A DNA stretch of 64,000 nucleotides from Picochlorum sp. 'celeri' (GCA_010909725.1 JAACMV010000010.1:1-64000); one strand, 5' to 3'; shown: positions 1 to 11,350, numbered from the stretch's first letter. Notes: a model not told the origin generated them from the sequence alone. Translations and numbers: made by a program.

Positions 1-502
1 GTGCCTGCGTCGTTCTTGGTGGGCGAGGGTAATGAGGGTAAATAAGCAAGTATTCGCCCCCAGTCCACTGCCGCTACGCCCATTCCAAAATTAAATATTC
101 AAAACAAAAATAATAAACTACCCAAAAATATGAAAACATCCAAAAAAGCCAAAATATAGCACAAAAATAACACCCACAACAAGACCAAAATACCCTAACC
201 AAAAAATACACACCAACCAAAAAACACGCCAAAATAACAAAAAAATAGATCATAATACCCTTTATATATGATAATGATAATAAGAACATGCACAACAACA
301 ATCCACACCACCAATAATAACACGACACGACAAGAAGAACAACCTGGAGATAGTAGGAGAGACTCACAGACAACATCTCATATCTGAGAGATACAGAAAG
401 GTACAACGATAAGAAGGCAAGTGTGTGAAAAGAATAAAAATAAAGAAAAGACATCATCAAGAAAAAACAAGAATGAAATAAAAAAACAAATCGTCGTCTT
501 CA

Positions 503-521
503 CAACAACAACAACAACAAC
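503..521. repeat. (CAA)n microsatellite
   Basis: Perfect CAA/ACA trinucleotide run inside the A/C-rich block. A shorter interrupted version lies in the matching duplicated segment near 1202-1225, which supports the two segments being related. Confidence 0.8.
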
Positions 522-1577
522 AGAAGGACACAATTGTAAGTAAGTAAGAGTAAGTAAGAAGGTAAGAAGAATACCAATTTTAAAGAATAATAATAATAAA
601 CGCCCATCATTAAAAAATAACGCCGCACACCCAGTACAAAACAACAAACAGGTCTGCTGCCACGTCTGAAGAAGAGGGAGCATCTCGTAACAGGAAGAAT
701 GGCGATCTTCCCACCATCCCTGGATTTGACTGGGACCACCACCAAAAACCAAAGAAATACCAACCAAATCAATCGAAAGAAGAGTGTTGTATAAAAAAAC
801 AGCAACGCTATATACAACAACAACAACAAAACCAACCGTCCAGCACACCAGTGTATATTACTGCTACTGCTACTGCTAATGTCACTGCTACTACTACTAC
901 TACTATAACACTAGACAACACACCAACAAAGCAATCAAAAGAAAGTTATAATATCTCATAATAGTTAGAGAAATAGTAATAATGATAATGACATGCACAC
1001 CAATCGACACGAACAATAATATGAACCAATAGGAACATGACAGAACAGAATGAAACACACACACACCAGAAGAACAACCTGGAGCTACCCTACACAGACA
1101 ACATATGAGATGGAAAAGAGAGGTATAATAGTAGTAGCATATATAAAAAGAATAGATAGAAGACATGAAACAAGAAAAAGAATGAAAAAGATCGTCTCCT
1201 TCACAACAACAATAACAACAAGAAGCAAGATGTGGCAAGCACGAGAGTAACGATGCACCGATGCTGGAGCAAGTATTTCAATATCATCATCATGCATGGC
1301 ACGTTGTCTTACTTAAACTACATGTGATGCAATGAGCATAGTAGGATAGTATATATACAATTGCGACGCTTCTTGGAATGGTGGGAATGGGGAAGATCTT
1401 GTGTTGTGGTGTTGAAAGACTGCTCCACAGCTCTATCCTCCTCTCCACCTGTGTGTGCTCCACATATCCAAGCGCCCCCATCAGAAGAGGTCTTCGATAG
1501 GAGGAAAAGAAACAACAAAAGTGAAACTACCATACCATCGGTCAAATGTCTCTTGTGATGGGAGATGAAAAAAGCAC

Positions 1578-1720
1578 GCTGAGTGTGGCCGAGCGGTTTT
1601 TAAAGCGTGTGGGCTGGCCCATGGTCGTCCTTTTTTATTGTCCTCATCTACGGACGGACACCCCCGAAAAAGAAAAGGAGGCCGACCTCACCGATCGGTC
1701 CAATACCATGTCGGACCGAT
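1578..1720 (+). other. tRNA-like A-box remnant (possible degenerate tRNA or SINE head)
   Basis: The string TGGCCGAGCGGT near 1587 matches the A box/D-arm of type II (Leu/Ser) tRNAs. A weak B-box-like GGTCCAATACC lies about 110 nt downstream. The anticodon arm and acceptor stem do not fold as an intact tRNA by eye. This is at best a tRNA-derived remnant or Pol III promoter fossil, and chance similarity is possible. Confidence 0.2.
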
Positions 1721-3730
1721 GCCTTCAGTCTATCTACCCTCCCTGTGGAGATGGATAAAAAAGACCTTTGAAGAAGAAGAGATACACCTTTTGTTCTTCT
1801 TCTTCTCTACAACTATTACTGTTGGTTTACTACTACTAAAACAAACAACAATAGTTACTGCTGTTGCTGCTCGAGAGGTAGAAAGAACGAAGAGAGTAGG
1901 AGGAGGAATAGCACACAATGTGTGCTCACCCACCATCCACAGACTCAACCAACAAAACAGCAGAACAGCTCCATCCATACATATACCTTGGTATGCTGAT
2001 TCGTGGATTCAGAAAACACAACAATAACACGAATAATCAAAAAATGTGTTCTAATCGATCTACTCTATCGTATGCTAAGGAGTAGGACAACGTGTGAATA
2101 TAGGATGGATGTGGACACTCACACACACAGAGATCTGTTAGGAATCATGCAACACACCCTGCTGTCCTGACACGCGACTGCTTTTTGAGCAGTATTTCTA
2201 GTAGTTTGTCGTATCCTTGTACAACAATACAAGAACAAAAGATGTATAGCAGAATCAATCTGGTTTTGATTGAAATGATAGGTGTTGTCTGTCCACCAGA
2301 CACTAGGAATGAATGTGGCCACCACAGGAGCTGCTCTGACCTGGATGAATCAATGAATGTAGGAGCTACAACTACAGAAAATAAATAAAAATTAAGGCTT
2401 CTCTGCTGCACAACAACATTCAAAACGAAAACAAAGAACAAACAGAATGTATTCCCATGCGTTTGTATACCAGATTGGAACAACAAAACAAAAAGAGCCT
2501 GTGACAAAAGAAAGGAGGTGAGCTCACCCTCAATAGATTGGTTGTTGAATGGGGATCTACTAGTATGTGACACCGTGTCGAATAGTCGAGATTCAAAAGA
2601 CCGTCAAGCAACAAGAACCAAGAAAAGGAGTTGAGAAGATGATTGCAACAGCAGGCACAGCCCCAAACAGAGGCAAGAAAAAAAAAAACCCCAAGCCACG
2701 CGCCAGGCTCGCAGGACAAATCGATCCATCTGTTCGAAAAAGAAAACAAAAGAAAGAGCGGAAAGCACAGAGCAAAAGGTGCAACGTTCGACGACAAACA
2801 AAGGGGTTCACCACAAGAGGCCCAGAGGTTGCATCCCACAACCACCCGCTGGCTTGGTTTTCTTTCGTCTGTCATCTCCTTGACTTGATTCGATACTAGT
2901 TTTAAATGTTGGATTGACACGTGTAAGATTTGATTCAATCTTACAATCAATACTGCGCGGAGAAATGGTGGGACTCACGGTCCGTCCACATGACAGTCCA
3001 CATGAGAATGGATGGATGTCCACATGCTACACAATGGTCCACCTGCCTCGGATGGACCCTCAGATGGACCGTCCATCCATAGCCTTAGAATGTATGCGTA
3101 CATTGCCAAACCACCACGATGACACACGATGATTGCATACAGACCACTAGTAAACCATGTAACAGATTAATAATGATGTTTATTACTTGAAGGACGTGGA
3201 GACCGTTCCCAAAGTCGTGACAGAATCTGAGGAGTCGTTTCAAAAGTCAACGACAGGTTCTGGGTGGTCGTTTCGAAGCACCACGTAATAAAAAGGCGAC
3301 GTCTCTACAAAGTATAGCAATGTCGGTAAATATCTAGTACTTGATAGAACAATCCAGAATCCAACACCACCACCAATCGTACAGTTGGGTGATATTGGAG
3401 TCGTTACTGCGGAATTGTAGGACGACCGGTATCGTTTCTTTTCATTCACAGGTACTTTGATTAGGTGTTCAACAAGTCAACCTTGATGAGCTTGTATTAA
3501 TCGTTTTCCCTATCCATGAGAAAGAAATGAAGTAGCAATACTAATGAGAACCCTGCTGGTTGAGGGATGTCAAGTTTGCTTCGATGTTCAATGGGAGAAG
3601 AGGGGAAGGATTAGTAGCTCACTTGTTTAGTTGGAGTACCCATTTCATGCCATGGGGGGAGCTCACAACAAATGCATCTGGAGATTGATCAGGAACAAGG
3701 GAATGTGGGAAATAAGCGCTTGAGTCACCC

Positions 3731-4081
3731 TTGGATTCCGACAGCAAAGAGATTAAGGGTGCTGGGGAATCGCACAGTGAAGCCGCCTTGACCGAAGCTG
3801 GTGGATTAGAATTGGGCTGTGTTTTCCAAAGATTGAGAATTGTGTATCATCTCCAGGGGTCGAAGAAAGGTGATAAAGGGTTGATATTCTCTTTCGACGG
3901 CTATATGAAAGGAAGTTGAGTGTGGATTTTAATTGACTCAGGTGCAGAGGAAAACTTCGTGGCTGAGAATTTCCTCGATGGTACTAGAGGGTTGAATGTG
4001 AAGACCGGCCGACCTCTAGTACTCAGGCTTCCAGACGGGTCATCTGGAAGGAAGATTGATCAAGTCCTAAATTGTTTCTGA
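3731..4081 (+). pseudogene. Degraded LTR-retrotransposon gag-pol fragment with aspartic-protease motif
   Basis: One plus-strand frame carries a short gag-like stretch from about 3731, an in-frame TGA at 3917-3919, and then a segment with the retropepsin signature LIDSGA followed by ENFVAENF and, about 30 residues on, LRLPDGS. This is the usual layout of Ty3/gypsy-type proteases (catalytic DSG, then a beta-strand ADG-like motif). The frame closes at a TGA near 4079. No reverse transcriptase, integrase or LTR is recognisable, so this is an old, broken fragment. Confidence 0.6.
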
Positions 4082-5071
4082 GGGTAGTGCAGAACGGAAC
4101 TCTGGAGTGTGAGGAATGAGGCACTCCGAGTAGCACCCTCGAACAGCAAGCATGATGTGTATTTAGGCCAGCCATGATTGAAGGCACTGAGTCGTAGGAG
4201 TGCTTGATGGGAGTGGAGAGTCTGTGTTGGTCTCACTGACACGACGTAGGGTCCGCTCTTTTCATTCACTCGACCGGAGACACAATTTCAACGTGATATT
4301 AGTCCGTAAAAAGACACAATAAAAAAAGACGACCAAGCGACAAGTTTGACAAGTTTGGCAAGTTGGGCAAGGTCACGAGTTTTTATTGTGTTCAATTACA
4401 GCAAAAAGCACTCGGGTGAAATCGTTAAAATTGTCATTAAAATTGTCGTTAAATCTGAAAGGTCACGATTTTTTATTGTGTTCAATTACAGCAGAAAAAC
4501 ACTTGGGTACTGGGAATGTGTGTCGATCAGTCTACTAGAGTGTCCACTTGCATTGAACATGCCATTATTATACTTGGAACAACGTCCCGTCGACACCGCG
4601 ACGAATGAAAGTCCCGATTAAAAACACAGCTGGTCGTCGTCAATTCCGTTCGCATTGGTTGGGACGAGGAGGAGGAGGGACCTGCAGAGCTGTCACCCAT
4701 GGGTAGGAAGGGGCCATTCATACTAAACCAATCACACCACCCATGTATGGCTACTTCCAGAGAGCGAGCGAGAGCGAGAGAGTGGTGTCCTTGACCGTTC
4801 CACGGCATTGCCTTAGCAACATGCCCCGACGTCCAGGACCTTCTTATGGTGGGTTTCTGTACGAATCGCTCGTTGATTGTCATTCCAACCCCTCTGAATC
4901 AAATCAAGGAGACGGCAGACTACTCCAAAGCTCAAGGAAGCGAATGGTTGTGTGTGTTGGCACGAATGCCAACAACTAATGCCACGCTGTTTGTTGAGAG
5001 GAGTATCTGTGTGGTTGGCTCGCAAAATTGTGGACACATAAACCATGTAACAATGATATGTACACAGAGAG

Positions 5072-5091
5072 GTAGTAGTAGTAGTAGTAGT
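5072..5091. repeat. (AGT)n microsatellite
   Basis: Perfect trinucleotide run of about six units within the second half of repeat unit 1. It is absent from the corresponding part of unit 2, so it arose after the duplication or was lost from the other copy. Confidence 0.8.
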
Positions 5092-5287
5092 GCTGCCCGG
5101 CAACAATACATGGGACAGAGAAAAGAGAGCTTGCTTGCTATTTGGAGGTTGCTGGTTGAACCACGGTCACTAAAACTGAACTCTGTCCGCTCCTATCATC
5201 GACTCGACCGGAGACATCACGCCTGGTACTACTACTCTCCTCGTCTCTCCGTCCGTAAAAAGACACAATAAAAAAAGACGACCCCGC

Positions 5288-5340
5288 GACAAATGGGCAA
5301 ATGGGCAAATTGGCAAATGGGCAAATGGCAAATGGGCACG
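5288..5340. repeat. GGGCAAAT minisatellite in the loop of an inverted repeat
   Basis: Five to six imperfect copies of an octamer-like GGGCAAAT/TGGCAAAT unit lie between the inverted arms ACACAATAAAAAA (5263-5275) and TTTTTTATTGTGT (5349-5361). Unit 1 has a different short array, built on GACAAGTTTG/GGCAAGTT, at the same position (about 4340-4372). The arms are conserved while the loop content differs. Confidence 0.75.
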
Positions 5341-6322
5341 GGTCACGATTTTTTATTGTGTTCAATTACAGCAGAAAAACACTTGGGTAGCACTTGGGTA
5401 CTTGGGGAGTGTGTATCGATCGCTCTAGTGTTCCAACGATTGCATTGAATATGGGATTATTATACTTGGAACAACGTCCAAAGCGCGACGAATGAAAGTC
5501 CCCATTAAAAACACAGCTGGTCGTCGGCAATTCCGTTCGCGTCACGTTGGTTGGGACGAGGAGGAGGGGCCTGCAGAGCTGTCACCCATGCGCAGGAAGG
5601 GCCATTAATATGATTCATAGATTCATAAGAAGTCCATCATACGACCCACGTATGGCCACAGAGAAGGGTCCCGCACCGGTTCACGGAAACGCCTTGGCAA
5701 TCACAGTGGACAGAGCCACGGCGTCCAGGACCTCTGCTGAGTATCTGCATGAATCATTGATTGCCATTCCAATAGTATCCAATCAAGTCAATGAGACGGC
5801 AGAAAAAAAGACAACCAAGCTCAAGCAGGCGGGTGTGGCAGTGAGTGTGTTGCGCCAAGAGCACGCTACTGACACGCTTGCTTGTGACTCTGAACTGTGT
5901 CCGCTCCTGTCATCCATTCGACCGGAGACACACGCCTAGTACTACTTCTCCTCGTCTCTCCGTCCGTAAAAAGACACAATAAAAAAGGGCGACCACGCGA
6001 CAAAAGTGGACAGTTTTGCACAAAAAGTGACACCAGCGTGGAGCTTTGTGACACCACCACGGATATGCACAATAGTCCGGTCCATCCAACGACTGGACCG
6101 GAAGAAGAAGTAAAAAACGCGTTCTCCTCGTTCGTAAAAAGCGACAATAAAAAAGGGCGACCACGACTGTTAAAGAAACTGGACTTGGATGGCCAACATT
6201 TTTATTGCCTTTATTTGAGAGAGAAGTGTGCAACAATCTCAGAATCTCTTGTATTGTTACATGATGTGACAAAATTTCCGATTTGTTGTAATTGTAATAC
6301 AATTTTCTTTTTCCAAACCATA

Positions 6323-8739
6323 TCAGCACCTTTCAAACACCCTATACAGCTGTTCTAGGCGAGTCAACTCGATGATGCTCCCATCTGATGATCGAGGCTT
6401 CTCAGGTACCAGATATGCGCTGATGGCTGGGACGAGGTGTCTTTCAACCCTGTCACAAAGTTCTGGGTCTGCAGGCGAAGGTATGCTGCTGCATGGGTCA
6501 TCATCATCTAGCGGTCTCCACATGTATAGCTCAGACAGCGCCCTGGAGACGTCCTCCAGGCATTTTTGAAGCGCATTCCATCGGACTTGTTGCCCCAAAG
6601 ATAGGATAAAACGTGGGAGTTGCTTGGGATCCACCTTGGCATTGTCCACGAGTTCTGGCAGGGCAACAAGCTCCCCAGATTCGGAAATGACAATGCCAAA
6701 ATTATCGCACAGAAAACCCGCTTTTTTCCTCAAAAGTTGTACCAACAGGTCTGCAACCTCTTCTTTGGTCCCACTTTCGACCGAATCCTTCCAATTGCCC
6801 AGTATTTCTTCTACTTCCAGTGCACACATGGCCAGAGACCTCACCGACACCCTGGGTGAGAGATCAATCCTATTTGCTCTACCTCTCAGCGCGATGCATC
6901 TCTGGTAAAACAAATCTTTAGACAATTCTGATACGTCAATGATATATAGTCGAGTGCCTTTCTGTATAAGCGTGCGATGGTCGTCAACTGGTCCAACAAC
7001 TGTTGGGGCTCTAAGGATTTCCTTCAGACCTTGGTGAACATTGGAATCGACAGCTTTTGCCATTGACGCCCAAGCACCACACACTCCGGAGTCTGCAGGA
7101 CTTATGCGCATTGAATCTGACTCAGGAGCCTCTCCTGCGGGCGTGTTGGCCTGAGACAACCAGTCCATGTCGCAGGTGGCTGCATCCAGGACAGTGCCCC
7201 CCCGTGTCCTCTTTGGGCGGCTTGGCACCCTGAATGCAAGGCTACTTGGAGTGCTGTGACACCCTTCTTTTGACCTAGCACGCACAGGTGACTGAAGGAA
7301 CACATCCAACGTTTGGGACATGGCATCTGTTCTGACCATCTTGTCTGGTCTGCTTATATTGCTTGAAGGAGCTTTGAATACATCCATCTCCGCATCCATC
7401 TTGTCATTCAGCGTGGATTGCACATATCTTCGATGATCCTCTTCTTCCAGTAAAGATGCCTCCACCACCCGACGTACCTCGTTGACAATCTCCTCTTCAT
7501 GGAGGAAAGCCACCTCATTCTTGGTGGGATGAATGTTCACATCTACCCAATCAGGAGGGAGGGTCATGGCGACATAGACAAAAGGCTTTGCTGCTTTTGG
7601 TAGCAACGTCGAATACACGGATTCAATGCACCGCTTGAGCGTTGCTGAATGGACGGCCCGACCGTTGATGAAGAGCACAAGGACCGTCTTCCGTCCGCTA
7701 TATCCTGGGCCTGTTAGGTAGCCACGGATTTTCATTTCACCAGCATCCTCATGTTGATCAACTCTAAACTCTAGACTCTTGAACTCCCTCAGATTCGACG
7801 CGATAGCAGCTCCGAAAACGTGCTTGATGGCCTCCCTCTGGGATTGGCCCCGCTGTGTTTGAATATCCACTTTGGACTGTCCCACCTTCTTCACAGCGAA
7901 AGAGACTCCAGCATGAAACACAGCGTATTTTCCAACTACGTCCAATATATTGTTATATTCCTCTGTGGCACTTTTGATGGCCTGCAAGTCCAAGAAACGT
8001 GTGGAAGCATCAATCAATAATGGTCTTTCCGTTCCTTCTCTGTGCATTCTTGGAGAGCATCATGTCAAGGGAGCAACGCACCTTTTTCCTCATGGGAACA
8101 CTAAAAAACAAGTCATCAATTGCAACGGTTGTGCCGTTCACTCCAGCGCTAGGACGAGGGTGTCCATCCAGTATGTTGCCATTCTCATACGCTGCCTGCC
8201 AGGCGTGTGGGTCCGTCCTTCTCTTGGTGATCACGGACAGATGTGACACGTAGCTCATAGAAGCAAGGGCTTCCCCTCTGAATCCCAAAGTCTCTATCCT
8301 TTGAAGATCCTCGAAATTCACCAATTTTGAAGTCGTATGTCGCTGGCACAGTATTTCCAAATCATCCTTCTGCAGACACGCAAAGCCGAGTTTGTTTGTG
8401 GAGAAAAAAGACCCTCATTATCCATACACGCTCAGTCAACACGTACCCGTATACCGACTCCATCGTCCTGAACTTGTAATAGCTTCAGTCCACCGTCCTT
8501 GACGTGGACGGTAACGGCTGTTGCACCTGCGTCAATGCTGTTCTCCAACAACTCTTTGACTGCATTGCTCGGCCTCTGCACCCAAACGCTAGGTAGACAG
8601 ATATGATTTAATACACTCTGTATAGTCATACATGTACATCTCCATACCGCACCTGTATGATTTCACCAGCTGCAATCTTGTTCACAACGTCCCCTCGCAA
8701 GGGACGTATCACGGGGGTGTTTGGATCATCCATACCCAT
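6323..8739 (-). CDS. MLH1: DNA mismatch repair protein MLH1 (4 exons)
   Basis: MutL-alpha subunit: a GHKL ATPase that couples mismatch recognition by MutS homologues to strand removal in the nucleus. Exons read 8739-8653, 8575-8447, 8369-8082 and 7981-6323, with GT-AG introns and phase-0 joins, giving about 720 aa (human MLH1 is 756). ATPase motifs are in order: [12 protein letters not shown] (about residue 18), [26 protein letters not shown] and [15 protein letters not shown]. The transducer domain has GRAVHS and the KNEVAF block. The last four residues are FERC, the conserved MLH1 C-terminus that completes the PMS endonuclease site. The start was chosen at the first ATG of the MGMDDP exon. 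The linker is short and poorly conserved. It is the downstream member of a minus-strand tandem run, 192 nt after the ankyrin/TPR gene. Confidence 0.95.
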
Positions 8740-8931
8740 TGAATGCTATCATTATTATTCCCTTGAGGAAAAAGGGTCTTGTTTCTAGAACTCGACTGCC
8801 GTATTGGGCAGAGTTTGAACAGCTCACGTTTGAACTTTGTGCTGTCGAAAAGCTGACCGCCGTTTTGAATTTGAATACTTGAATACAAGAGGAAATTCTT
8901 GCAGAAAACCAATCAGAATTTATTGAATAAT

Positions 8932-10291
8932 TTAAGCGCATTCGCCTTGCTGCTCGAGCTGGAATTGTTTCCTGCCCTTCTCCACCGAATCCTTCACGAG
9001 TTGAGCAAAATCCACGCCGGTGACGCTCTTCACCTCGTTGTTCGCCAGGAACGCTTCGTAATATGCAGCTGCTGCGTCCTCCCAAAGTGACAGTCCCTCT
9101 GCAGCCTGGCCCTCTCTGTACCAGGCTTTGACATTCTGTGGGTCCACTGTGCGTGCCATCCTGGCATGTGTCAGGGCATCTTCAAAGTGTTTGAGCCGCA
9201 GTGATGCTGCCGCAGCATTTGACCACAACGTCGAGTCATCTGTTTTGTGACGCAACCCCTGTTGATAATGTCGGTATGCTTGAGAGAAGTCCCCAGACAC
9301 AAAAGCTTTGTTCCCTTCTGACTTGCAGGCCAGATACTTTTCCTCAGAGGGGTCTTCTGCTCCCGGGATGATTCCTTCCCTGGGGCGGGCATCGCCTGAT
9401 TTGATGGCATGAGCAAGAGCTTCGCTTTCCTGCTTCCTGGCCTCTATGTGCTTGCGAACCCGATCCTCCACCATCTGCGTGTCCATTGAATCCGCGTTGG
9501 TTCCAAACAGCAAGTATTTGACTGCTTCACCGCGCTCCCATTCCGCGGCAATGTCAGCTGGTGTCTTGTTTTCGACATTTTTCAAATCAGGAGTTGCACC
9601 GTGGTCCAAAAGAGCCCGAATCAATTTTGTGTTCCCCATCTCTCCGGCAACATGGAGGGCAGTAAACCCACCAGGCCCTGCCGAGTCAGGTTTGGCGCCC
9701 CCCTGCAGAAGGGCGAGTGCAATATTTATATACGTCTCCGATAGCACCTCATCTGACTGCGCCTTCATGGCCGCCATAGCACTGAGGAAGAAGAGAAGTG
9801 GTAGATCATCCTTGGTCTTTGCATTGGGATCTGCCCCAGCCTTGAGCAGAATTTCCACGGCTTTTGCGTCTCCCGACACACTGCTATATACAATACTAAG
9901 TTCGCCGTCCAGAGTCGTGTGAACATCCGCTCCAGCCTCCAGCAAAACCTCCAGAATACCTGGGTCAGACCGCTTCAGAGCAGCAGCAAACGCTGTTCTT
10001 CCTGCAAAGGCAGTGGGTGGATTGATCAAGGATGCCATCTGAACCATAAAAGTGAAATGCCATACCTTTGGTATCTGTTTGGCCAATGACGTCCCGGAAC
10101 CCGTGGGAGAAGAGGAGGTGGCGAACAACAGTCGCATGCCCATGCGTGACAGCAGTGTGCAGGGCAGTGCACCCATCTGCATCCCTGTAGTTCCTAAAGA
10201 ATTCCTCATCGAAATCAAACCTCAGTTTTAAACCCTCGAAGTCATCGAGGCTCGTGGCTTTGGCCAAGGCAACCACGTGCTCTGGCTCCAT
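8932..10291 (-). CDS. Ankyrin-repeat plus TPR protein
   Basis: Two exons (10291-10066 and 10001-8932) give 431 aa. The join through a GTATGG donor and TTTGCAG acceptor restores an ankyrin repeat (TDTK-GRTAFAAALKRSD). Residues about 1-235 hold four to five ankyrin repeats (DGCTALHTAVTHGHATVVRHLL; LEVLLEAGADVHTT; AVEILLKAGADPNA; FTALHVAGEMGNTKLIRALLDHGATPD). Residues about 310-415 hold three TPRs (EGNKAFVSGDFSQAYRHYQQGL; LWSNAAAASLRLKHFEDALTHA; VKAWYREGQAAEGLSLWEDAAAAY). The TPRs resemble co-chaperone TPRs of the Hsp70/Hsp90-binding type. No enzyme domain or targeting signal is visible. A scaffold or co-chaperone adaptor role is inference. The stop of the TVP38-like gene lies only 70 nt upstream of this start. 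Confidence 0.85.
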
Positions 10292-10361
10292 GACTTTGTT
10301 GTAACCTCTTCCTTGAGCGGTTTTCTGTTTCAAATTGAATTCAAAATTTGTACAGTGAATA

Positions 10362-11261
10362 TCAGGAATCCATTTCATTCAAAACTTTGCTTGCCTCCCG
10401 GCTGATCAAAACGGTGACACCCAATGTTGCCAGGGCTCCCACAAAATACAGCAATGCTCCAGGGAAGGCGGAGGATGTGCCGCCTGCCGTCACTGCTGCC
10501 TTGCCCGCAGACCCCAGGATGACGTATGCAAAGGTTCCTGGAAGCATGCCGATCCACGAGGCTACGATATACTGCGTGAAAGGGACTTTTGTGAGTCCCA
10601 GCGAATAGTTGATCAACGAGTATGGGAAGAGTGGCGACAGCCGCATCAAAAACACCACTTTTGCCCCCTGAGATCCAATGGCCTTGTCGATAGCGACAAA
10701 CTTCTCATTCTTTTGGATTGAACTCTCAACATACGACCTCGCAAAGTATCTACCGATGAGAAAGGCTAGTCCAGCCCCTGTTGTGGCTGCTATGGACACG
10801 ATGATGCTGCCCAGCCACGGCCCAAAAAGGAATCCTGCCGACACGGTCAGGACCGAGGCCGGCACAAATAGTACAGCCGCCACCGCGTATATGATGATAA
10901 ATACCACTGGTCCTAATACACCAGCCGACGAAACCGTTGATTCAACCAAAGGAACAATGTCTGGAAGAGCAAGAGCCTCAGAAGGTTGAAGGAGGAGCAG
11001 CACAAGCATGCTCGACACAATGGTAGCCGCTCTGCCTACGCTCTTGGGAGCCAACATCGCATTATGAGCATGTGGTGGGCACCAGGCACGGGCTTGCTGC
11101 ACCTCCTGGGGGCCACAGGCGCTGCTCTCGTGCCCCCGCACCAGGTGACGAGCCGGTCTTGTTCGTGCTTTTCTCGTGCCACCGTGGATCTTCAAACCTC
11201 GCCAATTTAAACAGCATATGGTCCATCTGTAGGGCTCGCCAACCAATTGTGCTGGTCTCAT
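10362..11261 (-). CDS. TVP38/TMEM64 (VTT/DedA) family membrane protein, probably plastid
   Basis: A single open frame of 299 aa from an ATG at 11261. The first ~75 residues are Arg-, Ala- and Ser-rich with no acidic block, as in a transit peptide; an internal ATG at 11057 (MLAPKS) is an alternative start. The VTT core follows: a FVPASVLTVSAGFLFGPWLG re-entrant loop, FLIGRYFAR, then VVFLMRLSPLFPYSLINYSLGLT and ASWIGMLPGTFAYVILGSAG, with about five hydrophobic segments. Relatives include cyanobacterial DedA-like proteins and plastid VTT proteins, linked to lipid scrambling or membrane homeostasis. A plastid location is inferred from the leader. A second family member is encoded at 44219-45346. 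Confidence 0.85.
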   Translation of the reverse strand: MRPAQLVGEPYRWTICCLNWRGLKIHGGTRKARTRPARHLVRGHESSACGPQEVQQARAWCPPHAHNAMLAPKSVGRAATIVSSMLVLLLLQPSEALALPDIVPLVESTVSSAGVLGPVVFIIIYAVAAVLFVPASVLTVSAGFLFGPWLGSIIVSIAATTGAGLAFLIGRYFARSYVESSIQKNEKFVAIDKAIGSQGAKVVFLMRLSPLFPYSLINYSLGLTKVPFTQYIVASWIGMLPGTFAYVILGSAGKAAVTAGGTSSAFPGALLYFVGALATLGVTVLISREASKVLNEMDS

Positions 11262-11350
11262 GGCGCTGCACAGAGTCTTGCCACCTTCCGAGAAATTCTT
11301 TCCTCGACGCTCTCAACGAAAAATCACCTGCATTATCTTCATTCCAAAGT

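Larger units (their letters stand above)
1..3700. other. Gene-poor, A/C-rich low-complexity block
   Basis: No convincing gene is visible. The plus strand is dominated by A and C over roughly 60-1250, with runs such as (CAA)n near 503-521. This composition creates long but meaningless minus-strand open frames rich in Leu, Phe, Val and Cys. Blocks near 310-520 and 1055-1230 share phrases in the same order (an AGAAGAACAACCTGGAG core, then ACAGACAACAT, then a CTTCACAACAACAA end), so they are a diverged direct duplication. About 2985-3090 is built from short reiterations of GTCCACATG and GTCCATCC. The change to dense genes at 6.3 kb is abrupt. A subtelomeric or repeat-island origin is possible, but no telomere repeat is seen. 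Confidence 0.6.
4253..6170. repeat. About three partial direct repeats with inverted arms and minisatellites
   Basis: The anchor CGACCGGAGACA occurs at about 4271, 5205 and 5919 (spacings 934 and 714 nt), each time followed by TCCGTAAAAAGACACAATAAAAAA. Units 1 and 2 continue in parallel for hundreds of bases (matching text near 4555-4720 and 5445-5610, including AACAACGTCC, GACGAATGAAAGTCCC, ACACAGCTGGTCGTCG and CCTGCAGAGCTGTCACCCATG). A shortened fourth echo of the arm is at about 6133-6160. In units 1 and 2 the left arm ACACAATAAAAAA is matched by its inverse TTTTTTATTGTGT (4469-4481; 5349-5361), enclosing short tandem motifs. No protein or RNA gene is evident. Confidence 0.75.

Noticed and set aside
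74..1297. Several long minus-strand open frames rich in Leu/Phe/Val/Cys/Ser
   Set aside because: They arise from A/C-rich plus-strand sequence with few stop codons on the minus strand. They are overlapping, low-complexity and lack any domain or splice logic.
5288..5340. Short regularly spaced repeats resembling a CRISPR array
   Set aside because: The units are contiguous 8-mers without unique spacers and lie in eukaryotic nuclear DNA. They are a minisatellite.
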